A DNA stretch of 48,106 bases from Psychrobacter sp. UBA6766 (lineage in GTDB: Bacteria > Pseudomonadota > Gammaproteobacteria > Pseudomonadales > Moraxellaceae): the NCBI RefSeq assembly GCF_002453355.1, contig NZ_DKGQ01000052.1:1-48106 (forward strand), in the 5' to 3' direction. A program made the translations under genes and the position numbers. Positions 34,217-42,610 of the stretch are shown piece after piece (within the stretch, counting starts at the first letter, position 1; every line of letters starts with the position of its first letter). Below the pieces are notes generated by a model, which saw nothing but the letters and a program-made list of their open reading frames with translations, was not told the origin of the DNA and made no database searches.

Positions 34217-34307
34217 AATCTTAACCACCTTATTTATTACTTTTTACCTAACTATTTTGACACTGCCTTTATTTTAACCGTCAGACAGTGACATGTTGCT
34301 AAGCGTT

Positions 34308-35600
34308 TTATTTATTTTCGTTATCATCTTTTTTATTGTTAGCCTTGTTTGCGGTTTGCATTTGCGCCGTTAGTGAAGCGTTACTATGGTCATGGTCCAT
34401 GACAAATTCAACGTCGCTACGGAAGCCTGCTTCCATGAGATGCAAGGCAACCCCTAACGCGGCTTTATCTTCATAAATAACTGCGTGCAGCGCATGGGTA
34501 ATCGGCATATAGATGCCTTCTTTGGTGGCTTTTTCATGTACCTGCTGAATGGTATTCACCCCTTCAGCGGTTTGTCCCAGTTTTTTAACCGCTGCATCAA
34601 TCGTCATCCCGCGACCGATCATATTTCCAATACGGTAGTTACGACTCAGCTCAGAGCTACAGGTAGCATATAAATCGCCGACGCCAGATAGCCCTAAAAA
34701 GGTCAGCGGATTGGCGCCAGCATGAACGCCAAAACGACTCATTTCTGCTAAACCGCGCGTCAATATCATGGCTTTGGTATTTTCGCCGACTTCATAAGCG
34801 GAAGCCATTCCCATGGCAATGGCATAGATATTTTTGAGCGCGCCGCCAAGCTCAACACCGCGAACATCATCACTGGCAAACACTCTAAAAAAAGCGCTGT
34901 GGAGTGCTGCTTGTACAGCATGCCGTAATGGTTCAGATTCACTGGCAATCACTGTAGCAGACGGCATGTTTTTCATAATTTCGATGGCAAGATTTGGCCC
35001 TGACATCACGCCGAAATTGACTTCCGGTAGCTCATCTTTAATAATGTCACTCATTAAAGCAAAGGTATCTTTCTCCATACCTTTGGTCAAAGAAACGATA
35101 GATTGTCCGCTAATAAAAGGCGCGATATTTTTAAGCGTTTCACGAAATGCGAGGCCAGGGACGGCAATGAAGACAATATCGGTATCTTTCACCGTAGCTT
35201 GTAAATCGTGACTGTACTTAAGGCGATCATCAAGCTTATAACCAGGTAGGTATTTTTTATTGGTCTGCGTCTTCGCCATGGCTTTGACAGTACGCTTATT
35301 ACGAACCCAAAGTGTGGTGTCACAGCCATTGCGCGCAGCCAAGTTCGCCATCGCCGTACCAAAACTACCGCCTCCCAAAAATGCTAAGCGCAGCTTGGTT
35401 GGATTGTTATGAATCTCTGCCATATTTTTTGCCACTGCGGATTCAACCGCACTAGGATTTAATTTTTTACGCCCAAGCCCAGATTTGGTGGCACGCTCAA
35501 TGATACCGGATAGTAAACTGTTTTGTTTTTCAGCCGCTTTATTGTCTGGTTGAGTATCATCCACATTTTTTTCTGTACTTTTATCATTAGCGCTGGTCAT
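34308..35600 (-). CDS. gpsA: Glycerol-3-phosphate dehydrogenase [NAD(P)+] with N-terminal extension
   Basis: A 430-residue enzyme reducing dihydroxyacetone phosphate to sn-glycerol-3-phosphate for phospholipid synthesis. The nucleotide-binding loop LAFLGGGSFGTAMANLAARNG is near residue 75 instead of residue 5-10 as in E. coli GpsA (339), and GVELGGALKNIYAIAMGM holds the catalytic Lys. The first ~65 residues are charged and Asn/Lys-rich (TSANDKSTEKNVDDTQPDN) and have no family counterpart; a start at an internal Met (MAEIHNN) near residue 60 would give a standard protein, but has no better ribosome-binding site. A similar low-complexity tail closes the protein. Confidence 0.93.
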   Translation of the reverse strand: MTSANDKSTEKNVDDTQPDNKAAEKQNSLLSGIIERATKSGLGRKKLNPSAVESAVAKNMAEIHNNPTKLRLAFLGGGSFGTAMANLAARNGCDTTLWVRNKRTVKAMAKTQTNKKYLPGYKLDDRLKYSHDLQATVKDTDIVFIAVPGLAFRETLKNIAPFISGQSIVSLTKGMEKDTFALMSDIIKDELPEVNFGVMSGPNLAIEIMKNMPSATVIASESEPLRHAVQAALHSAFFRVFASDDVRGVELGGALKNIYAIAMGMASAYEVGENTKAMILTRGLAEMSRFGVHAGANPLTFLGLSGVGDLYATCSSELSRNYRIGNMIGRGMTIDAAVKKLGQTAEGVNTIQQVHEKATKEGIYMPITHALHAVIYEDKAALGVALHLMEAGFRSDVEFVMDHDHSNASLTAQMQTANKANNKKDDNENK

Positions 35601-35812
35601 ATTCTTTTATCCGTGTTGACTGATTTCATTATGAATAGAATTTGTGCTGAGTATACAGTGAGATTGACGGTATGTTTCAACAATTATTGATATAAAATCG
35701 CTATTTTAATTAAATAATGAGGGTCATTTTGATATTATTTTCTCTAACCAGCCACTCTACCGCAGCAACTGCCCTCTTATGATATCGCTATAACAGTAAC
35801 TCTTTATTATTG

Positions 35813-36517
35813 TTATGACTCGAAACGCAGCAATGGTTCAATATCAATGGGCTTGCGCGTAGGCATATCGCAAGGACTGCTGCCAGTATAAACAAAAGCC
35901 GTGACATAATCATCAGCGCCAACACCAAAATATTCTTTGACGGCGGGCTCATTACACAGCAAGCCAGTGCGCCAAACGGTACTAAAACCTTGGGCTTTTA
36001 GGGCCAAAATAAGGTTTTGAACCGCGGCCCCAGCACTGAGTAGTTGTTCAAAAGGGGGCACTTTTTTATGTTCTTGCATTTGGGTAACAACCGTAATAAT
36101 GACTGGCGCTCGCAGCGGCATATTATAGGTTTTTTTGCGTGATTTCTCGGAAAGCTCCTCGCCCTCTCGCGCGGCTTTGGCTTCAGCAGCAGCCAAAAAA
36201 GCTCGACTCAATTCATGACGCGCATTGCCTTGGGTGACAATAAAGCGCCACGGCCGCAGTTTTTTATGATCAGGAGCAGTAACGGCGCAATCGATAGCCG
36301 CTTTAATCTGATTTTCTGTTGGTGCTGGAATACTCAGATTGCCGATGCTACGTCTTGATTTAATCCAATTAATCAGTTGCTCATCTGTTACTTGAGAGTT
36401 TGTGACTAGTGAGCTTTCTGTATTGTTGTTCTTGTCATTACTGTTCTCACTACTATTCTCATTACTGTTGTTTAGCACATCATTCGTCTTGACCATATTA
36501 TCTTCAGAGGTATTCAT
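35813..36517 (-). CDS. Nitroreductase-family flavoprotein (YdjA-like)
   Basis: A 234-residue FMN-dependent nitroreductase. The core begins at about residue 45 with LINWIKSRRSIGNLSIPAPTENQI, the RRS motif binding FMN phosphate, then CAVTAPDHKKLRPWRFIVTQG, and near the end QNLILALKAQGFSTVWRTG. Length of the core matches single-domain YdjA (183 residues), which reduces nitro compounds or quinones with NAD(P)H; the natural substrate is unknown. The N-terminal ~45 residues are an Asn/Ser/Glu-rich low-complexity tail seen in several neighbours. Confidence 0.88.
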   Translation of the reverse strand: MNTSEDNMVKTNDVLNNSNENSSENSNDKNNNTESSLVTNSQVTDEQLINWIKSRRSIGNLSIPAPTENQIKAAIDCAVTAPDHKKLRPWRFIVTQGNARHELSRAFLAAAEAKAAREGEELSEKSRKKTYNMPLRAPVIITVVTQMQEHKKVPPFEQLLSAGAAVQNLILALKAQGFSTVWRTGLLCNEPAVKEYFGVGADDYVTAFVYTGSSPCDMPTRKPIDIEPLLRFES

Positions 36518-36568
36518 GGCATATCCTTATTTATAATTTTGTATGATTATTACTCCGCTAGCCATCAA

Positions 36569-37675
36569 CTATGCAGCGTCCGCATCTTCGGTGCGATGAT
36601 CCATTCTAATATAATCTTCTGACTGCATCTCAAGCAGACGTGAGCGCGTACGCTCAATCTCAAACGCCAATTTCTTTCCTTGATATAACTCAAGAATAGG
36701 CTGCTCCGCGCGAATCAGAAGCTTGACGCGACGATCATAAAATTCATCGACTAGATAAATAAAGCGTCGGGTAGGATCGCGCATTTCATCACCTAATGCG
36801 GGGACAGCATTGATTAACACGGTACTAAACTGCTTGGCAATTTCGATAAAGTCCGATGCCGAACGTGGCTCCATACATAAATGTCGAAAATCACAAAATA
36901 AAATATCTTCAGTACGGGCATTGATTCTGATTTCACGGCCATTAATAACAATAGGTTCTTTACTGATTTTTTGATTATTAGATAAGCTAGCAAAACGGTT
37001 GGCAAGCCAGTGGTGATTGGCTTTGGTCAGCGGTGATGCATATAACTCTGCTTGCTGCAATACACGTAGGCGATAGTCAATACCAGAGTCAATATTCATT
37101 ACGGTGGTATGACGCTCAACTTCGGCAATGGCAGGCATAAAGCGGTCGCGGTGTAGGCCGTCTTTATACAAACCAGACGGCTCAATGTTTGACGTCGCCA
37201 CCAATGTCACGCCGCGATTAAACAGCATAGTGAACAAATCCCCTAGAATCATCGCATCAGAGACATTGGAGACAAAAAACTCATCAAAACAGATAATCAC
37301 TGCTTCTGCATAAATGATATCAGCAACTTTTTCTAACGGGTCGCTCTGACCTTGCAGATTGTTTAACTCTTGATGGACACGCTTCATAAAGTGGTGAAAG
37401 TGCTGGCGCATCTTACGTTCAATCGTTAAGGAATCGTAAAACATATCCATCATCCATGTTTTACCACGTCCTACTCCGCCCCACATATACAAACCTTTGG
37501 GGGCGATAGGCTTTGATTTTAGAAAGCTAAAAAAGCCTTTTTTTTGTGCCGCGCTACTATTGAGCTGATGATACAGCTCATCTAAATAGCTCATCGCCTG
37601 ATATTGTTGCTCATCTCGAGTAAACTCATCAGTGCTAATGGCTTGCTCATAACGTTGCAAGGGAGATAAACTCAT
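36569..37675 (-). CDS. zapE: Cell division protein ZapE (AFG1-like ATPase)
   Basis: A 368-residue AFG1-type AAA ATPase (E. coli ZapE has 375). Walker A is GGVGRGKTWMMD, Walker B is AVIICFDEFFVSNVSDA, and the arginine-rich MRDPTRRFIYLVDEFYDRRVKL closes the domain. ZapE acts at the constriction site with FtsZ late in division and under low oxygen or high temperature in E. coli. Start choice: ATG 37675 (MSLSPLQRYEQAI) aligns with relatives; ATG codons 13 and 4-5 codons earlier are possible but lack a ribosome-binding site. The alpha/beta hydrolase gene ends 58 bp upstream. Confidence 0.92.
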   Translation of the reverse strand: MSLSPLQRYEQAISTDEFTRDEQQYQAMSYLDELYHQLNSSAAQKKGFFSFLKSKPIAPKGLYMWGGVGRGKTWMMDMFYDSLTIERKMRQHFHHFMKRVHQELNNLQGQSDPLEKVADIIYAEAVIICFDEFFVSNVSDAMILGDLFTMLFNRGVTLVATSNIEPSGLYKDGLHRDRFMPAIAEVERHTTVMNIDSGIDYRLRVLQQAELYASPLTKANHHWLANRFASLSNNQKISKEPIVINGREIRINARTEDILFCDFRHLCMEPRSASDFIEIAKQFSTVLINAVPALGDEMRDPTRRFIYLVDEFYDRRVKLLIRAEQPILELYQGKKLAFEIERTRSRLLEMQSEDYIRMDHRTEDADAA

Positions 37676-37732
37676 AATACGACTCATCATTAGACAAAAT
37701 AAATATAAAAACAACTCACTTTATTAGCGATT

Positions 37733-38386
37733 TTAATTATCAAAAGTATATTCTTCTAACAACGCTTTAAGCTCTGATAAACGCCCGTGAAAAAAGTGAC
37801 CTGCACCATCGACCACACTCACAGCAAGTGCTAAACGCTCAGCGAATGCTTGCATATTATTTGGGTCAATCACTTCATCGGCATTGCCATATATCTCAAA
37901 GGTTTTATCAACAGGTAAGGCGATGTCACTGCTGTCGTTTTTTTCGATTGAAGGCGCGATGAGAGCTACTTTTACTATCTCAAAATCACTAAGTCCCCAA
38001 ATATGCGGCGATACCATAACTTGCTCAGCGACGCGCGCCGTCACATAACCACCAAACGAGAAACCACCTAACCACAGTTTACGTGCAGTGGTTTTTTCTG
38101 CAACCCATTGTAGCACGGTCATCGCATCAACCACCTCACCATTCGCATAATCGTGCTCACCCGTTGACTGACCAACGCCACGAAAGTTAAAACGCACCAC
38201 ATGCATGCCATTATCGCGTGCAAAACGATACATGGTCGTGACCACTTTATTGTTCATTGTCCCATCAAACAACGGATTAGGATGGCAAAGCAGCGCCACC
38301 ATATCGGTATCTGGATCGTTAGGATTGTCATTTTGCCATAGCGCGTCAACTTCGAGCACACCAGCCGGAGCAGGAATCAATTGCAT
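37733..38386 (-). CDS. Alpha/beta hydrolase (COG2945-like)
   Basis: A 217-residue cytosolic alpha/beta hydrolase of the small COG2945 group. The nucleophile elbow is LWLGGFSFGGYV (Ser in GFSFGG), the acid lies in EIYGNADEVIDP and the catalytic His in VDGAGHFFHGRL. An HPNPLFDGTMNNKVV motif and VRFNFRGVGQSTGEH are typical of the group. Substrates are unknown; esterase or peptidase activity is plausible. Start is ATG 38386 with only a weak site upstream. zapE follows on the same strand. Confidence 0.87.
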   Translation of the reverse strand: MQLIPAPAGVLEVDALWQNDNPNDPDTDMVALLCHPNPLFDGTMNNKVVTTMYRFARDNGMHVVRFNFRGVGQSTGEHDYANGEVVDAMTVLQWVAEKTTARKLWLGGFSFGGYVTARVAEQVMVSPHIWGLSDFEIVKVALIAPSIEKNDSSDIALPVDKTFEIYGNADEVIDPNNMQAFAERLALAVSVVDGAGHFFHGRLSELKALLEEYTFDN

Positions 38387-38563
38387 AAATTTACTTATCG
38401 GTTAAAAGTGAATACGTCAATTATCCTAGATATGGTTTATATTTCAAGTGATTTGCTGTGTACGAGCAACGTCGAACACAATAACCGCCTAGACACTCAC
38501 CACAGCAATAAGTTAGATTCATTTAAGTCGTTAAGAACATATTTAACTTATAGGAAAAAGGAC

Positions 38564-38938
38564 ATGAATATGAAAATTTTTAATCAAACCGCCACCTTTA
38601 CGGCGGCACTAGCTGCTGCGCTCGCTTTGAGTGCCTGCCAAAGTACGCCTTCCTCCCCTGTTATCCAACGTGCCAACTCCATTTATGAAACCACAGGCAT
38701 CGCTGATAGCAAAGTGAAGGCACAGCAAAATGCGATAGACAGTGCGCAAAAGACGTGTGGAAGAAAACAAGTGATTATCGTTGATGATGAAGTAAAATAT
38801 AACGGTATTTTAAATGAGCAAACTGGCCGTATGATTGGGCAAGCAGGTGCGGTGATCGGCACAATCTTCGGTACCGGCTCGCCAGATTTATCACGTAAAG
38901 ATGATTATGAATATATGATTAGTTTTCGTTGCCAATAA
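38564..38938 (+). CDS. Small lipoprotein of unknown function
   Basis: A 124-residue lipoprotein with signal MNMKIFNQTATFTAALAAALALSAC, the lipobox LSAC giving Cys25. The mature part has two further cysteines (KTCGRK and the terminal FRCQ), a helix (ADSKVKAQQNAIDSAQK) and a Gly-rich GQAGAVIGTIFGTGSPD stretch that could insert in a membrane like the glycine-zipper lipoproteins. ATG 38564 follows AGGAAAAAGG; a Met two codons on is equally possible. I recognise no family. Confidence 0.75.
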   Translation: MNMKIFNQTATFTAALAAALALSACQSTPSSPVIQRANSIYETTGIADSKVKAQQNAIDSAQKTCGRKQVIIVDDEVKYNGILNEQTGRMIGQAGAVIGTIFGTGSPDLSRKDDYEYMISFRCQ

Positions 38939-39148
38939 AAAAACTATAATTTGATAAAGTCTTTAGCCAATTAGTTTGCGAGATAGTATGTTCATCGCGG
39001 CTTGTTGGCTTTACTTTTTGTGCGGGCACTTTTGGGGTAAACTACCCTATCTAAGGTTCAGCACTCTTGAATCAGTCTATCGTTAGTAGCCATTTAAGAC
39101 TGCTATAAATGTCCCGTTCCTAAATCTTCTTACCTTTGGTCTATTATT

Positions 39149-40675
39149 ATGCGCAAACCGAACCTATCACAGTCGAAACAAGCCAGTACTAATAAAGCCA
39201 AAGTGATAGCGCCTGCCAAAGATTTAGCGACCTTGGAGGCCGAGCTGGCAGAACAAGAAAACAACATTGAAGTCAATTTAGAAGATACGGTTTTGCGGCT
39301 AAGTGATTATTTATCCGCAGTCGATATGGTTATCAAACAAACCTTTAATCACCGTGTTTGGGTCAAGGCTGAGATTCGTAATTTATCCAGTAAAGGTGGG
39401 CATTATTATTTTGAGCTGGCAGAAAAAGATGATGAAGGTAAAGTCATTGCCAGCTGCCGTGGCAACCTTTGGCGCTTTAAAGCGGCGCGCGTTTTAGCAA
39501 AGTTTGAGCGTGCAACTGGTATGCCGCTTGACCGAGACTTGACGGTTTTGTTAAAAGTATCAGCAGGCTTTCATGCACAATATGGCTTTTCACTGACGAT
39601 TGAAGACATTGACCCAAGTTATACGCTAGGTGACTTAGCGCGGCAATACGCAGAAATGGTTGACCGCTTAACTGGCGAAGGGTTATTAAATCTCAATCAG
39701 CAGCTGCCTGACCCATTTGATATCGAGCATGTGCTAGTCATTGCTCCTGAAAAGGCCGCTGGGCTCGGTGATTTTCAAGCCGATGCCGATCGCTTAGCGA
39801 GTACCGGCGCTTGTCACTTTTATTACCACAATGCCACGTTTCAGGGCAATCATGCACCTGCGGAAATTCGCCAAGCTATCGTCAGCGCCCAGCAGCAATT
39901 TTACGACACTTATCAACGTCTACCCGACTTATTGGTTATTATTCGTGGCGGCGGCGCTGTTGGTGATTTGGCGTATCTCAATGATTATGAACTGGCAGCT
40001 TTGGTCGCCGAACAGCCTATTCCGGTATGGGTTGGCATTGGTCATGAGCGTGACAAAGTGATTTTGGATGAAGTAGCGCATACCAGCTTTGATACGCCGT
40101 CAAAAGTTATTGCCGCTATCATGGCACATTTAGCACAATTGGTCACTCAAACGTTGCAATACCGAGCGCAAATCAAACACGCAGCCAAGCAGCAATTAAA
40201 CGTCGCTGAGCAGCAAACGACACGCCAGTTAAGCCAAATTCAATCGCAAACCATTGGAAAACTAACCGCCCTGCAAAAAGACAGTGATTACGCCTGGCAG
40301 AGTATTCAGCAAAGCGCCCAGCGCCAAGTCAAGCAGGCCGCCAGGCAAACCAGCGAGCTGCGTAGCCAAATTCAAACTTCTGCTCATCAGCAGTTAGTCA
40401 TTGCAGCAACTGACGGGCAAAATTATCAAAAAGCTATCATACAAAATGCGCAGCAGCAACTGATACAAGCGCGGCGTGATAGCGAGCATCTGCGTGATAT
40501 CATCTTTTTACAGCGCCCGTCTCGCGTGCTTAAGCAAGGCTATACCATGCTGACTGACGCAAACGACAAACAGATATTAACCAGCAGTACCCAGCTTTAT
40601 CCTGAGCAGACCATTCATATTGTTTTAAAAGACGGGAAAGCAAAAGCACAGATTATTGATGTGGAGACTACTTAG
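39149..40675 (+). CDS. xseA: Exodeoxyribonuclease VII large subunit
   Basis: A 508-residue protein (E. coli XseA has 456). An OB-fold nucleic-acid-binding domain (about 45-150, LSAVDMVIKQTFNHRVWVKAEIRNLSSKGGHYYFEL) is followed by the catalytic core with LPDLLVIIRGGGAVGDLAYLND and GIGHERDKVILDEVAHTSFDTPSKV, then a long coiled-coil rich in Gln and Ala (from about 320) where XseB binds. It degrades single-stranded DNA to acid-soluble oligonucleotides. The first ~40 residues are a Lys/Ala-rich extension. The xseB gene lies 196 bp downstream. Confidence 0.95.
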   Translation: MRKPNLSQSKQASTNKAKVIAPAKDLATLEAELAEQENNIEVNLEDTVLRLSDYLSAVDMVIKQTFNHRVWVKAEIRNLSSKGGHYYFELAEKDDEGKVIASCRGNLWRFKAARVLAKFERATGMPLDRDLTVLLKVSAGFHAQYGFSLTIEDIDPSYTLGDLARQYAEMVDRLTGEGLLNLNQQLPDPFDIEHVLVIAPEKAAGLGDFQADADRLASTGACHFYYHNATFQGNHAPAEIRQAIVSAQQQFYDTYQRLPDLLVIIRGGGAVGDLAYLNDYELAALVAEQPIPVWVGIGHERDKVILDEVAHTSFDTPSKVIAAIMAHLAQLVTQTLQYRAQIKHAAKQQLNVAEQQTTRQLSQIQSQTIGKLTALQKDSDYAWQSIQQSAQRQVKQAARQTSELRSQIQTSAHQQLVIAATDGQNYQKAIIQNAQQQLIQARRDSEHLRDIIFLQRPSRVLKQGYTMLTDANDKQILTSSTQLYPEQTIHIVLKDGKAKAQIIDVETT

Positions 40676-40871
40676 TTATAGTCTTTTTATTGTAAAAACA
40701 CAGAGCTACTGGGATAAATTTTGCGCAGCATCGAACAGTGAAGGAGTAACACAGCAAGCAAGGAAAATCTGTACCAGCAGCAGACTATTGAAACCAAGAT
40801 ATCTAATAACTTTTTATCTACCTTTCTTTCTATATTTTTTTCTCAAACTGATGCCAATATTAGGAAATTTT

Positions 40872-41117
40872 ATGACTACTCCAACTCGCAAACGTAAAAA
40901 AGCCGCCCCAAAAACTTTTAAGGCAGCGTACGATATTTTAAAAACCAATGCAGCCGATCTTCAGCAACAAGACGAGCCAGATATTGATAATCTGATGACG
41001 ACTGTCGAAGAATCGATTGCCGCTTACCGCGTTTGCGAAACCCGAATCAATGCGGTACAGCAAGCGCTAGATGCCGCCTTCGCTGAAGAAGACAACACAG
41101 AAAATAGCGATATTTAA
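40872..41117 (+). CDS. xseB: Exodeoxyribonuclease VII small subunit
   Basis: An 81-residue helical protein typical of XseB, which coats the coiled coil of XseA. A basic N-terminus (TRKRKKAAPKTFKAAYDILK) precedes a helix with MTTVEESIAAYRVCETRINAVQQALDAAF, where the usual L-E-(x)n-S-Y/Y-x-x-G pattern is divergent. I chose ATG 40872 after TAGGAAATT; the longer upstream frame lacks any family match. It ends only 23 bp before the convergent pncB stop. Confidence 0.88.
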   Translation: MTTPTRKRKKAAPKTFKAAYDILKTNAADLQQQDEPDIDNLMTTVEESIAAYRVCETRINAVQQALDAAFAEEDNTENSDI

Positions 41118-41146
41118 AACTCCTTTATTCTTAAAATCCTTTACTC
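41114..41146. repeat. Tandem duplication spanning the xseB and pncB stop codons
   Basis: TTAAAACTCCTTTATTC (41114-41130) is followed by TTAAAATCCTTTACTC (41131-41146). The left copy includes the xseB stop codon; the right copy runs into the reversed pncB stop. Confidence 0.65.
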
Positions 41147-42367
41147 TGGCTCATCAACCTCAAATACTTGGCGTAAATAGGCAAGATACGTATCATTATT
41201 GATCATGGTCTTGCCTGGACTGTCCGACAGTTTAGCAACGGGCTGACCATTACACTCGACCAGTTTTAGGACGATATTTATGGGAGTAATGCTCATATCA
41301 TTGGTCAGATTGGTACCGATACCAAAGCTGGTTTTTATCTGGCCTTTAAAATACTGATGTAAATCCCAAGCTTTGTGCAGATTTAAGCCATCACTAAAGG
41401 TCAACACCTTGGTTCTTGGGTCTATTTTTAGCTTCTTATAGTGCGCAATAGCTTTATCGCCCCAGATATATGGGTCGCCGCTGTCATGACGCAGCCCATC
41501 AAACAGCTTGGCAAAATATAAATCAAAATCACGTAAAAACGCATCCATGCCAACGACGTCGGTCAGCGCAATTCCCAAATCACCGCGGTACTCATGTACC
41601 CATGCTTCAAGCGCCGCTTTTTGTGAATCACGCAATCGCACATCCAAAGCCTGAAAGGCCTGCATAAACTCATGCGCCATCGTACCAATCGGCGTCATAC
41701 CGAGTTTTTTTGCCAGATAGACGTTTGAGGTGCCGCGCACGATTGTTGGTTCCGCGTTATGCAAAGTCTCAACCACGTGCGCCTGCCAAACTTTACTAAA
41801 GCGTCTACGAGTACCAAAATCAGCCACAACAAATGGCGGTGTATCATACTCATCTTTTGCTTGCTCTGCCGCATACTGATGCAGCAAAGCAACTTTTTCA
41901 TCCAGTCTGCGCTGCCCTTCCTCGATCACGCTAGCACTCGATAAAGGACTAAAATATAGCTCATTTACAATTGATAGAACAAATACTTCAAAGAACATCG
42001 CTTGAATCATCGGACCTTCGATATCGATACATAAACGTCCTTTTTCATCGGTACTGACGGTAATAAAACGGCGCTTTAGTTTAAACAATTCTAGATAATC
42101 AACAAAATCTGAGCGCATAAAGCGCAAACCGCGCAAATACTCTAGCTCATCATCCAAAAAACGCAGCTCACATAAACTGTCCAGTTGTTTTTCTAATGCG
42201 TCTTTGATATCCGCTAATGGATAAAGGGTGTCTTTATTATTGCGGCAACGAAAGCGGTAAACACCATAGGTCTGCGGAAACTGATGCAGCATGGCTTGTA
42301 GCATGGTGAATTTATATAAATCGTTATCGAGTAAAGAGGTGATAATAGGGGTGAAAGTATCGGTCAT
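41141..42367 (-). CDS. pncB: Nicotinate phosphoribosyltransferase
   Basis: A 408-residue enzyme (E. coli PncB has 400) that joins nicotinate and PRPP to form nicotinate mononucleotide in NAD salvage. N-terminal SLLDNDLYKFTMLQAMLHQFP, the mid-protein FGTRRRFSKVWQAHVVETL and GTSNVYLAKKLGMTPIGTMAHEFMQAFQ, and LRHDSGDPYIWGDKAIAHYKKL are family signatures; the FSDGLNLHKA motif binds the phosphoribosyl group. Single-gene minus-strand unit. Of note, this NAD salvage enzyme is in the same window as the NAD-consuming Thoeris system, but at 35 kb distance I see no link. Confidence 0.95.
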   Translation of the reverse strand: MTDTFTPIITSLLDNDLYKFTMLQAMLHQFPQTYGVYRFRCRNNKDTLYPLADIKDALEKQLDSLCELRFLDDELEYLRGLRFMRSDFVDYLELFKLKRRFITVSTDEKGRLCIDIEGPMIQAMFFEVFVLSIVNELYFSPLSSASVIEEGQRRLDEKVALLHQYAAEQAKDEYDTPPFVVADFGTRRRFSKVWQAHVVETLHNAEPTIVRGTSNVYLAKKLGMTPIGTMAHEFMQAFQALDVRLRDSQKAALEAWVHEYRGDLGIALTDVVGMDAFLRDFDLYFAKLFDGLRHDSGDPYIWGDKAIAHYKKLKIDPRTKVLTFSDGLNLHKAWDLHQYFKGQIKTSFGIGTNLTNDMSITPINIVLKLVECNGQPVAKLSDSPGKTMINNDTYLAYLRQVFEVDEPE

Positions 42368-42549
42368 GCGGTGGCCTTAAATAACGCAAAAATAAGAAAA
42401 ACGTCACCTCATTCTCAAAGCGACATAATATAAGCTTAGTAAGTGTTAAAAAGCTAAGTATAACGAAGTTTGCGGCTAGTTGCAGAATTGACGTTGATTT
42501 GCAGCAAAATTACTACGCTTGCTAAAATAGATGATAAAACATCAGCCAT

Positions 42550-42581
42550 AAAAAAGACGCTAAGCCTATACTTAACGTCTT
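42550..42581 (-). terminator. Rho-independent terminator of the msrAB gene
   Basis: On the minus strand, AAGACGTTAAG pairs imperfectly with CTTAGCGTCTT around a short loop and runs into six T residues. It lies about 30 bp after the msrAB stop. Confidence 0.75.
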
Positions 42582-42610
42582 GTCATAAGTTTAATTATTA
42601 ATATCAATAA

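Noticed and set aside
38381..38563. Lipoprotein gene starting upstream at 38381
   Set aside because: A signal peptide with lipobox starts cleanly at 38564 after a strong ribosome-binding site; the upstream part overlaps the divergent hydrolase start.
40656..40871. Longer XseB beginning inside xseA
   Set aside because: The added 72 residues are unlike XseB and the true ATG has its own ribosome-binding site.
41141..42367. Functional link of pncB to Thoeris through NAD metabolism
   Set aside because: It is 35 kb away, and pncB is a common core gene, so proximity in the window means nothing.
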